From: an uncultured Bacteroidota bacterium
GTDB lineage: Bacteria; Bacteroidota; Bacteroidia; Bacteroidales; GWA2-32-17
DNA length: 44,668 nt
Assembly: GCA_903872185.1 (NCBI GenBank)
Contig: CAIQJL010000165.1
Coordinates: 1 to 44,668 of the forward strand
Reading direction: 5' to 3'
This document shows positions 24,826 through 32,670 of the stretch, one piece after another (position 1 is the stretch's first letter; every line of letters starts with the position of its first letter). The translations under genes and the position numbers were made by a program. The notes below the pieces were generated by a model. That model saw only the letters and a program-made list of their open reading frames with translations. It did not search any database and had not been told where the DNA came from.

Positions 24826-25845
24826 TTATTCAACAGTTAGAACTGTAGCTCCCCATGAATAACCGACTCCAAAAGCAGCAATTAGGATCTTGTTACCTTT
24901 TTTAATTTGTTCTTTATTGCTAATATTAGCCAAAACTATTGGAACCGAAGAAGAAACAGTATTACCTGTAGTTTCTAAATCAATAATTAATTTTTCTTCA
25001 GGTATACAAAGCTTTTTTCTAATTGTTTCTAAAATAATTTTATTTGCCTGGTGCAATACAAAAAAATCAATGTCAGCAATATTCAGGTTAGATTTTTCGA
25101 GAGTTTGCTTAATTAACTTAGGTGCCATATTAATTGAAAACAGAAAAACAGCATTGCCATTCATGTAAAAATTTGAGGAAGTTCTGATGTTTCCGTATTC
25201 GTCTTTAATTTCATCAGATGCTGCTTCAGAAAGTGCATGTCTGGCGCCGCCATATTTTATAATAATATTTTGAAAACCTTTTCCGTCTGTTCCTAAAACA
25301 AATTTTCCTATTTCAAGACCAAGCTTACCTGGTATATTTGAAATTAATGCAGCCGTTGAACCATCGCCAAATAAAAAACGCGAGCTTTTATCTTTTTTAT
25401 TAATGTATCGCGAACTTGTTTCTGCAGTTAAGAGCAGTATGTTATTTGCTGTTCCCGCTTTTATTAACCCATCTGCAACAGACAGTCCGTAAAGGAAACC
25501 AGTGCACCCCTGATTGATATCAATGGCCCCAGCAGATGTAGGGATATTTAATTTATGTTGTAAAATACAGGCTGTAGTAGGTGTAATGTAATCGTTACTT
25601 TGTGTGCAGAATAAAATAAAATCAATAGTATTTCGATCTAGATTATTTTCTGATAATAATTTTTCTGAAGCGTTAAATGCAAGATCTGATGGTGTTTCAT
25701 CAGGCTTTGCAATATGCCTGGAAAAAACTCCGGTTGATTGGTACATTTCTGTAACATTCCATTCGGGAAATGAATTTTTTAATTCGTCATTTGTAAGAAG
25801 AGTTTCAGGTAAATGATAACACAAATGTGAAATATAACTCTTCAT
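24826..25845 (-). CDS. 3-oxoacyl-ACP synthase III-like (KASIII), copy B
   Basis: 339 residues, close to normal FabH length. Triad Cys114 (DINQGCTGF), His265 (LHQAN) and Asn295 (TGNT) is intact. It ends with ILIAAFGVGYSWGATVL, matching copy A (GFGVGLSWGSV), so the two are paralogues. It follows the TMTC-like gene after six bases. The two synthases could act in sequence (two condensation steps), or one could have turned into an acyltransferase, as some KASIII relatives have. Both keep all catalytic residues, which favours condensation. Confidence 0.85.
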   Translation of the reverse strand: MKSYISHLCYHLPETLLTNDELKNSFPEWNVTEMYQSTGVFSRHIAKPDETPSDLAFNASEKLLSENNLDRNTIDFILFCTQSNDYITPTTACILQHKLNIPTSAGAIDINQGCTGFLYGLSVADGLIKAGTANNILLLTAETSSRYINKKDKSSRFLFGDGSTAALISNIPGKLGLEIGKFVLGTDGKGFQNIIIKYGGARHALSEAASDEIKDEYGNIRTSSNFYMNGNAVFLFSINMAPKLIKQTLEKSNLNIADIDFFVLHQANKIILETIRKKLCIPEEKLIIDLETTGNTVSSSVPIVLANISNKEQIKKGNKILIAAFGVGYSWGATVLTVE

Positions 25846-25851
25846 TATGTT

Positions 25852-27852
25852 TTATTTATTTACGAATGTTATTACAGGTATATTGGCCAGAACTCGGTAT
25901 TTTTCAGCTTTTACTTTATCTTTATTTTTAAAGTAATAATATAATAATTCTGAAATAACTTTATTTGATGGAACTTTCATGCTTGCTGCTTCAAAAGATT
26001 TCATTGCATTTACCGAGTCGGATCTCATAAGATAATATGTTCCAATATTTACATAAGGAATATCTGATGAAGGATCAATTTTCATTAAAGTTTGGTTTAG
26101 TGTAATAGCAGAGTCAATATTATTTAAATAATCGTTATAAATATTTGCCATATTACTCCATGCTTTTATATATTTAGAGTCAAGTACTGTTGCTTTATTA
26201 TAATATTTTACAGCTTGTTTGTAATTACCAAGTTTTTCAAAAGTAAACCCTAAATTATATATTGCATCAAAATATAAGGGTTTTAATTTTATTGATTCTT
26301 TAAAATACCATATTGCTTTTGAATATATTTCACGTTGTTTGGAACTGTCATTTTCAAAAGGGGCAAGCATTGTAATGTAAATTGTACCTATATTGTTATA
26401 GCTTGAATAATATGATGGAAGTACTTTTATTGAATTGTTGTAAAAAAGTATAATCGAATCTGCTTTTTCTTTAAGGTTATTTGGAACTATACCGCTGTTT
26501 AAGGTAGTATTTACATCCTGCATCATTTGGCTGGCGATTAATGCATTTGATTTTCCTGACTTGCTTAAATATTTAATGTCGTTTAGGTATAGCGACATAT
26601 GAGTATTCCAATCAGGGTTTCGGGATATGGTTTTTGCAGAACATGGGATGAGAATTATAAATAGAGGGATTAAAATTTTTATCCAATCTTTTTTTAGTAT
26701 GTTATTTTGTATGGTTTCAATCTTTAAAAGCTTAAGCAGAAGAAAAGCAATTGCAAGACAGAAGCCTAATGAAGAAGCATATACATAACGCTCAGCAACA
26801 ATTCCCATTGCAGGTTTAAAAATATTTGAGAATAAAGAAATAGTAATAAAAAAATATAAAATTGAAAATGATAAAACGTGTCTTTTTTTAATTCCAAATA
26901 ATGAATAAATAAAAAGTGCTAAAAGTGTAATTGCTGTAACAATGACCACTGGATTGTACAGACTAACCATAGGTATCATATTATATCCATAATAAAAAAC
27001 CAGAGGATGAGGGTAAATTAAAATCTTTAAATAAAAAAGAAGTGATAAGATTCCCATTGGAATTTTATAAGTTAAAGATGGGTAAAAGAAAAGAGGATTC
27101 TCAAAAAAGAAAACATCACGACTAGGTGCAGGTAATAGTGCTTTAGGTATGAATCGAGCTGCAATCATAGCAATTAAAATTATTATAAATGCCAGCACTA
27201 TTTTTTTCATAGAAGTTTTCCCATAGAAGTATAGAACTAAAGGAAATATAGCTACAAAAACTATTGCACTAGATTTAGAAAAATATGCTAGAATATAACT
27301 AATGAAAGCATAAATAAGATATTTTAATTTAGAGTAATCGGCATATTTTAAAAGAAACCAAAGTGAAATAATACATCCCAGAAAACTCAGTAATTCGTCG
27401 CGATTTTTTAAGGAGGCCACTACTTCTGTATGAACTGGGTGTGCTACAAATAAAATTATAGCCGCAAATGATAATAATGGCGAGTATGAGGCAAAAAGTT
27501 TTCTTAGAATTTTAAATAAAAGCAATGCTGTTAATGCATATAGTAGAATATTTATAAAGTGGCTTACATGTGGGTTTTGACCAAAAAATTGATGTTCAAT
27601 AGCAAAGGTAGTTTTTACAACAGGCCTATATTCATATTTAAGTTTTCCTTCAGAATAAAAGGTTGACCAAATTGCAGGAATTGCTTTTATTCCACCAGCA
27701 ATTCGTTTGTTGTTATATGAAACTAATTCATCATCTAATGAATAATGATTTGGAATGGTGTTCCCGTATAAAATAAAACACAGCGCAAAAATAATTACGT
27801 TGAGAAGACCAGTCTTAAACTCAGAAACTTTAACGAATGAAGAATTAACCAT
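25852..27852 (-). CDS. TMTC-like GT-C glycosyltransferase with C-terminal TPRs
   Basis: 666 residues. The first 400 or so form a multi-pass membrane domain; the first extracytoplasmic loop carries YSLDDE with Asp40-Asp41, the acidic pair expected for GT-C catalysis, and HPVHTEVVASLKNRDELLS (138-156) is a signature of DUF1736/TMTC-type proteins. The last 200 residues are TPR units (AIWYFKESIKLKPLYFDAIYNLGFTFEKLGNYKQAVKYYNKATVLD). In animals TMTC proteins are O-mannosyltransferases using dolichyl-phosphate mannose. By analogy this one would use a polyprenyl-phosphate sugar, possibly from the GT2 in the same operon, on a periplasmic protein or glycan. Confidence 0.75.
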   Translation of the reverse strand: MVNSSFVKVSEFKTGLLNVIIFALCFILYGNTIPNHYSLDDELVSYNNKRIAGGIKAIPAIWSTFYSEGKLKYEYRPVVKTTFAIEHQFFGQNPHVSHFINILLYALTALLLFKILRKLFASYSPLLSFAAIILFVAHPVHTEVVASLKNRDELLSFLGCIISLWFLLKYADYSKLKYLIYAFISYILAYFSKSSAIVFVAIFPLVLYFYGKTSMKKIVLAFIIILIAMIAARFIPKALLPAPSRDVFFFENPLFFYPSLTYKIPMGILSLLFYLKILIYPHPLVFYYGYNMIPMVSLYNPVVIVTAITLLALFIYSLFGIKKRHVLSFSILYFFITISLFSNIFKPAMGIVAERYVYASSLGFCLAIAFLLLKLLKIETIQNNILKKDWIKILIPLFIILIPCSAKTISRNPDWNTHMSLYLNDIKYLSKSGKSNALIASQMMQDVNTTLNSGIVPNNLKEKADSIILFYNNSIKVLPSYYSSYNNIGTIYITMLAPFENDSSKQREIYSKAIWYFKESIKLKPLYFDAIYNLGFTFEKLGNYKQAVKYYNKATVLDSKYIKAWSNMANIYNDYLNNIDSAITLNQTLMKIDPSSDIPYVNIGTYYLMRSDSVNAMKSFEAASMKVPSNKVISELLYYYFKNKDKVKAEKYRVLANIPVITFVNK

Positions 27853-28039
27853 CTTTAATGGTTTGTAAGGTTAATATTTTGCTAAGATAAACAGAATTTT
27901 GTTTTATGAAATAAAATTATTAGAAATGATGAGGACTTCTCTTAAGCTGTAAAAGTTATGATTGTTTAAAAGCCCTTTACCTCAATGAGTCAAGAATTAT
28001 TAAAAAGAAACAGACATGAAACAATCAAGTTAATACATG

Positions 28040-28047
28040 TAATTTTG
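28040..28047 (+). promoter_or_regulatory. Candidate Bacteroidota -7 box for the lipoprotein at 28101
   Basis: TAATTTTG, exact TAnnTTTG match, 53 bases before the ATG. No -33 TTG seen. Confidence 0.4.
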
Positions 28048-28100
28048 TAGCTATATATAATTCTACTATCTTCGAATATAATTAACTAAATAATAATTTT

Positions 28101-28631
28101 ATGAAAAACCTATTAAAATCAATTTTCGCTTCTGGTTTAATAGCTTTATTTTTTATTGCAATATCCTGTGGTGGTAGTAAAAATGAAGTAAAAGGTGGTG
28201 ATGTTGTTCTAACTGAAAAAGGAAAATTAATTTCATCTATTGCATGGAAGCTTGATCCTAATGCCACTTTAAAAGGAACAACAGATGTTATAAAAGACAC
28301 AACAAGTATTATAGCAAATATTGAGTTAAAGGGTGATGTTAAAAAAATTGCTGATTTTATGTCAGAAACAGTTGTTTTTGGTATTGATAAATCTGATAAA
28401 ACTAAATTATCTTATTCAAGAACTATTGGTGAAGGATTTTTGTCTTCATCTGTTCTTGGTTATTGGAATTTTAATGAAGGTGAAACAGCAATAATCATGA
28501 GAGAATGGGACAATCAACTTGGAAAAGAAAAAGAGCCTGTTACTTATAATATTGTTGAACTAACAGCAGAAAAATTAGTTATTCAAAAAGAAGGTGATGC
28601 TTCACCAAATATATATTTTCCAAAAAAATAA
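28101..28631 (+). CDS. Small lipoprotein, lipocalin-like beta-rich, function unknown
   Basis: 176 residues. A type II signal peptide ends with AISCGGS, lipidation at Cys23. The mature part is beta-rich; SSIAWKLDPNATLKG, YWNFNEGETAIIMREW and ELTAEKLVIQKEG resemble lipocalin-like small domains common in Bacteroidota (W-K-L.. then ...ELT..KLV). Position of attachment (inner or outer membrane) is not clear: residues after Cys are GGS rather than acidic. Transcribed alone, with a -7 box upstream and an intrinsic terminator just downstream. No ligand can be proposed. Confidence 0.7.
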   Translation: MKNLLKSIFASGLIALFFIAISCGGSKNEVKGGDVVLTEKGKLISSIAWKLDPNATLKGTTDVIKDTTSIIANIELKGDVKKIADFMSETVVFGIDKSDKTKLSYSRTIGEGFLSSSVLGYWNFNEGETAIIMREWDNQLGKEKEPVTYNIVELTAEKLVIQKEGDASPNIYFPKK

Positions 28632-28632
28632 A

Positions 28633-28658
28633 TAAAGCTCCTTGTAACAGGAGCTTTA
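28633..28658. terminator. Bidirectional intrinsic terminator after the lipoprotein gene
   Basis: AAAGCTCC (28634-28641) pairs with GGAGCTTT (28650-28657) around TTGTAACA, extended by one T-A pair. It lies between two converging genes and directly follows the lipoprotein stop. Confidence 0.78.
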
Positions 28659-28677
28659 CTAGTATAACATAAAAATA

Positions 28678-29547
28678 TTATTGGATACTAATTTTTTGAG
28701 TTGAATTTATTTTTTCATTTGTTACGCGAACCAAGTATAAACCTTTAGCTATATTTGAGACATTAATGTTTTTATTTAATTCATTTTTTTGTAAAGTCTC
28801 AGTTTGCAAAATTTGGCCATTTAAATTACAAATTTCAACAGTTGTATTTTGAATAGAGTTTTCTGAAAGATTAATAAAAAGATAGTCGCTTGCAATTGTA
28901 GGGTATACTTTTACTGTATTTGAAATTGTGTTGTTGTTAATTCCAGTTGTACTGCCTTCTGTAGCAATTGCATCAACAGTTAGCATACTGCCTGGTTTTG
29001 CTGCGCCTGAAGTTTTAGTTGAAGAATAGAATGTAATTATTATTTTATCAGGGTTACTTGCTGAAGTATATGTAAGTGGGACTTCAAATTTAGTCCAAAC
29101 AGAAACGTTACCTGTACTAATAAAAGAGCCAGTAGCAATATTAGATCCAGCTAATTGAAGACTAACTTCAAAAACAGCATCATCTGTTATTGAATCAGTA
29201 TGATATTTAAAATATCCTACTACTTTTAAAGGTCTTTCAGTAAAATTTGCGCCACCAGTTATTGTTGATCCGGTTGTTCCGGTTGTAAGAACGCCAGGAA
29301 ATCCAACTGTTGTTGGTCCAAGAGTGAATGATTTTGAAATAATATTAGCACAGGAAGAAAGATCATAAGGTGTGTTTGTTTCTTGCATAACCGAACCAGC
29401 CATATTTGGAATAGTTTGGGCATTTAATGATTTCCAACCATCAGGATTTCCGCCTGTCCAAGTTTCAAAACTAGGGTTTGGAATTTGAGCATAAATGGCA
29501 TTTATTGCCATGCATAACAAAAATGATAAAATGTAGTTTTTTGTCAT
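28678..29547 (-). CDS. T9SS type A sorting-domain secreted protein, paralogue of 13215-14081
   Basis: 289 residues. Signal peptide MTKNYILSFLLCMAINAIYAQ, then IPNPSFETWTGGNPDGWKSLN, which aligns with the N-terminus of the protein at 13215-14081. The middle is beta-rich (carbohydrate-binding-like; cf. VVGYFKYHTDSITDD against FHGYYKYTAGNG). The C-terminal sorting domain runs from about residue 215 (VKVYPTIASDYLFINL, CNLNGQILQTETL, IAKGLYLVRVTNE). So it is a T9SS cargo surface or secreted protein. Ligand unknown. A TATTTTTG box lies 39 bases upstream. Confidence 0.83.
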   Translation of the reverse strand: MTKNYILSFLLCMAINAIYAQIPNPSFETWTGGNPDGWKSLNAQTIPNMAGSVMQETNTPYDLSSCANIISKSFTLGPTTVGFPGVLTTGTTGSTITGGANFTERPLKVVGYFKYHTDSITDDAVFEVSLQLAGSNIATGSFISTGNVSVWTKFEVPLTYTSASNPDKIIITFYSSTKTSGAAKPGSMLTVDAIATEGSTTGINNNTISNTVKVYPTIASDYLFINLSENSIQNTTVEICNLNGQILQTETLQKNELNKNINVSNIAKGLYLVRVTNEKINSTQKISIQ

Positions 29548-29586
29548 AAAATCAGTTTAAAAAATTAATAATAATTCAGACTTAAA

Positions 29587-29594
29587 CAAAAATA
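29587..29594 (-). promoter_or_regulatory. Candidate Bacteroidota -7 box for the T9SS gene at 28678-29547
   Basis: TATTTTTG on the minus strand, 39 bases before the ATG. A TTG lies only 13 bases further upstream, closer than usual. Confidence 0.4.
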
Positions 29595-29666
29595 CAAAAT
29601 TTAAACGCAATTAATTTATAGATATAATTTTTGTTGTTCACCTTTATAAATCAGAATAAGTATTCT

Positions 29667-30440
29667 TTATTTATTAATGGCAAAATTATTTTTCAGATTC
29701 TGGTATTCAATTAAATCGCATTTAAGATTACCAACCAAGAGATCAAATTGTATTCTTACAGGTAAAAAGTTTTTGTCATTAGAAATCCATATAGTAACAT
29801 CATTTTCAGAATCGAAAATTCTTCCGGGCTCTACAACAGGAGAAAATTTCAAACAATTTATTTTACCCATTTTTGTTTTAATGGTTTCAATCCCTTTATA
29901 TCTAATTTCTAGAGTAAAAATGTCATCATCAAAATATGTGTCTATTTTTAATACATCTCCTTTTTTAAGGTCGCTAAACAGTGTACGACGGGCATAATAA
30001 AATGCAGAAAGAATATCAACTGTATTTTCAGGAACCTTTACTTTCCCTTTTCTTTTTGTAATAACAAAATTTTCTTTGCGGTTATAAAGTACCTCGTCGT
30101 AATATTTATATGTATCTTCTGTTATATCTCTGATGGCTTTTACAGGAAGTCCGTTATTTGCATCAATAAATGTTTCATAAACATCACGAACTTTAAAAAG
30201 TTTATCGGTTACGCCCACTGATTTCCCAATTGCTTTTGCGTGATGAATCTTTTTTCCGCTTACTTCAAGTTCTTCCATTACAAGACTAGCAACTCCACCG
30301 TCAATAAATCCAAAATGTACTAAATATTTTAATTGTTCACCTGATTTATAGGCCGTATTAGGTATTTCTTCGTTTTTTATTTGAGCAATGAGAAGAAATG
30401 GGAGTGAAAGAAATAAAATTACTATTAGTCTTTTAAACAT
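29667..30440 (-). CDS. DUF3108 domain-containing exported protein
   Basis: 257 residues. Signal peptide MFKRLIVILFLSLPFLLIAQ; the mature part begins with AYKSGEQLKYLVHFGFIDGGVASL, the normal opening of DUF3108 (G E .L.Y.v.yg...aG.a.l). Later strands DVLKIDTYFDDDIFTLEIRYKG, KINCLKFSPVVEPGRIF and VTIWISNDKNFLPVRIQF complete the fold. The family is periplasmic and structurally lipoprotein-carrier-like, of unknown function. Transcribed alone on the minus strand between the T9SS gene and tsaB (110-base gap to tsaB). Confidence 0.85.
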   Translation of the reverse strand: MFKRLIVILFLSLPFLLIAQIKNEEIPNTAYKSGEQLKYLVHFGFIDGGVASLVMEELEVSGKKIHHAKAIGKSVGVTDKLFKVRDVYETFIDANNGLPVKAIRDITEDTYKYYDEVLYNRKENFVITKRKGKVKVPENTVDILSAFYYARRTLFSDLKKGDVLKIDTYFDDDIFTLEIRYKGIETIKTKMGKINCLKFSPVVEPGRIFDSENDVTIWISNDKNFLPVRIQFDLLVGNLKCDLIEYQNLKNNFAINK

Positions 30441-30550
30441 GTCAACAATTTTTAGCGGTTAAATTTTCAAATCGCATGCCGTAAATATACCAAAGATTAT
30501 TTAAATTAGGAATTAGGATTTAAAATTTGAAAATTAATGCTTTATACTTT

Positions 30551-31252
30551 TTAGAAAAACTTTTTAGTAGATTTAATCGCGATAAAATCTTTGAGATAAA
30601 ATGGTTCAAAGTAGGCTGTATCGGCAAACTGTTTATTATTATATAGCTCTAGTGCTAAAATAGCAACTCCTATTGCAGAAGGTTCTATTTCATCAATAAA
30701 TAATGCATTTGGAGATGATATTATATTTTTACATTTTTCTGCTCCTGAGCCAAAGAAAATAATTTGTTTCTTATTTAATAAATCCTGAAAACTTGTTTCG
30801 TTAACTATTATAGCTGAGACAGGAATTATTTCTTCAAGATTTGTGGTATAAAGAGATGTGTATACTTCCATGCGCTTTGCATCTAACATAGGGCAAAGAA
30901 GTAGTTCTTTTTGTTTTATTATTTCAGGATTCTTATATAAATATTGCTGAGTTAAAGCTTTTAATGTGTCAACTGTTATAACAGGAATTGAAAGTCCAAA
31001 ACAAAGTCCTTTTGTCACAGAAACTCCAATCCTTAACCCGGTGTATGATCCAGGCCCAATACTTACTGCTACTGCATCTAATGATTTTATGTCAAAATTA
31101 TTTTCTGTAAAAAGATCGTTTATCATTACAGTTAATAAACGAGAGTGTGCATTATGTTCGCAAGTATCTTTTTGTGCAATAATTTTATTTTCTGACCACA
31201 ATACAATTGAGCAGATTGCTGTGGAGGTTTCTATTGCTAAAATATTGGGCAT
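30551..31252 (-). CDS. tsaB: tRNA threonylcarbamoyladenosine biosynthesis protein TsaB
   Basis: 233 residues from the ATG at 31252, which gives MPNILAIETSTAICSIVLW, the standard TsaB start; an upstream TTG at 31264 would add four residues. The ASKHA-fold signatures are present: CEHNAHSRLLTVMINDLF, VSIGPGSYTGLRIGVSVTKGL and a later LLCPMLDAKRMEVYTSLY. TsaB is the scaffold of the TsaD-TsaB-TsaE complex that puts threonylcarbamoyl on A37 of ANN-decoding tRNAs. It follows the efflux adaptor after 36 bases and may be read from the same transcript, though unrelated in function. Confidence 0.93.
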   Translation of the reverse strand: MPNILAIETSTAICSIVLWSENKIIAQKDTCEHNAHSRLLTVMINDLFTENNFDIKSLDAVAVSIGPGSYTGLRIGVSVTKGLCFGLSIPVITVDTLKALTQQYLYKNPEIIKQKELLLCPMLDAKRMEVYTSLYTTNLEEIIPVSAIIVNETSFQDLLNKKQIIFFGSGAEKCKNIISSPNALFIDEIEPSAIGVAILALELYNNKQFADTAYFEPFYLKDFIAIKSTKKFF

Positions 31253-31288
31253 ATTACAACTCAAATCTTTTTTCGGATTTGATACTAA

Positions 31289-32659
31289 TTATTTATCTCC
31301 TGAAAAAAGCATTTCAGCAGCTACTTTCTTAACTTTATCTTTGTCTTTAAGTTTTTTACTTATAATACTATAAGGAGCTGAAACTACTTCATCGTTTTCT
31401 TTAATGCCTGATAATATCTGAATAAAATTATTATCCTGAATTCCAGTTTTAATCTGAACCATTTCTACAGTTCCGGTTTTACTGTTATAACGAAATACAT
31501 ATTCCTTAAACTCTGCATCATCTTTTTTATCAGTATTTTCTTCGTTTTGTTTTTTAGGTTTAAAACTCATTTTATTTAAACTAGAGTCGATACGGGTTGT
31601 AACTGATTGTATTGGAACAGAAAGAGTATTTCGTTCAATTTGGGTTTGTATATCAACAGTGGCCGACATACCTGGACGAAATGGGTAGAATTTAGGATTA
31701 TCTTTTGGAATCAGGTTTAAATAAGATTCGGGTAATATTCTTATTTTTACTTCAAAATTAGTTACCTGGTCAGTTGTTACAGCACCAACACCCCCGGTTG
31801 AATTTGAAGAGTTTGCAATAGAAGTAACAATTCCTTTAAATTTTTGATCGGGATATGCATCAATTTCAATAGCTGAAGTATCAAACATACTAACGTGCAC
31901 AATATCGTTTTCATTTACATTTACCTTAACTTCCATAACACTTAAGTTTGCAATGCGCAGTAGCTCTGTTCCTGTCATTTGCATTGTTCCAACAACTCGT
32001 TCACCATATTCAACACTTAATTTTGAAATAGTGCCTGACATAGGTGCGTAAATACTTGTTTTTGTTAAATTTTCATTAGCTTCTTTTAATGAAGCATCTC
32101 CGCTTTTCACATTAAAATCAGCACCAACAACAGTTTGTTTTGCTGCTTCAACATCAGCTTTTCCCATATTATATGCTGAAAGTGCATTGTCATAATCTGC
32201 CTGAGAAATAGCACCTTGATCAAAGAGCTTTTTGTTACGGTTATAAGTTAATTCAGTTTGAGAAAGCTGAGCCTCTGTTTGAGCAAGTCTAGCTTTGCTG
32301 TTAGCTAAATTTGCTTTTGCAGCATTTAATGCAGCTTCCATTCTTTCAAGACTAGAAATATAAGTATCAGGTTTAATCTTTAGAAGCAAATCTCCTTTTT
32401 TAACTTCATCACCTTCTTTAATATTCAACTCTACAATTTCACCAGACACGTCGGAGCTAATCTTAACCTCTGTTTCAGGTTGAATTTTCCCATTTGCTGT
32501 GATAATTTCAACTATACTTCGTTTTGTTGCTTTGTCGGTTGTTATTTCATATTCTATACTATTACCAAACCAACCAAGCCGTTTACCTACAAAGGCTAAA
32601 ATAATTAGTAGAATTACTGCTATAAGTAGGATTCGGAAAGTTTTTTTCCGGTTAATCAT
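31289..32659 (-). CDS. Periplasmic adaptor (membrane-fusion) protein, MacA/HlyD type
   Basis: 456 residues. A single N-terminal membrane anchor (about 8-25), lipoyl half-motif VKISSDVSGEIVELNIKEGDEVKKGDLLLKI, a long alpha-hairpin coiled coil (about 105-210, KANLANSKARLAQTEAQLSQTE and partner), second lipoyl half TSIYAPMSGTISKLSVEYGERV, then beta-barrel and membrane-proximal domains. The internal segment KPKKQNEENTDKKDDAEFK is a charged insertion. It links an inner-membrane pump to a TolC-like channel. It follows the TolC gene after 11 bases; no pump gene (MacB or RND) is present in the window, the next gene being tsaB. Confidence 0.88.
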   Translation of the reverse strand: MINRKKTFRILLIAVILLIILAFVGKRLGWFGNSIEYEITTDKATKRSIVEIITANGKIQPETEVKISSDVSGEIVELNIKEGDEVKKGDLLLKIKPDTYISSLERMEAALNAAKANLANSKARLAQTEAQLSQTELTYNRNKKLFDQGAISQADYDNALSAYNMGKADVEAAKQTVVGADFNVKSGDASLKEANENLTKTSIYAPMSGTISKLSVEYGERVVGTMQMTGTELLRIANLSVMEVKVNVNENDIVHVSMFDTSAIEIDAYPDQKFKGIVTSIANSSNSTGGVGAVTTDQVTNFEVKIRILPESYLNLIPKDNPKFYPFRPGMSATVDIQTQIERNTLSVPIQSVTTRIDSSLNKMSFKPKKQNEENTDKKDDAEFKEYVFRYNSKTGTVEMVQIKTGIQDNNFIQILSGIKENDEVVSAPYSIISKKLKDKDKVKKVAAEMLFSGDK

Positions 32660-32670
32660 AATAATTTTAT

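Noticed and set aside
14287-27852. Recent horizontal-transfer island carrying the glycan operons
   Set aside because: Base composition looks like that of the neighbours and no integrase, tRNA or attachment repeat was found at either end; transfer is possible but not supported here.
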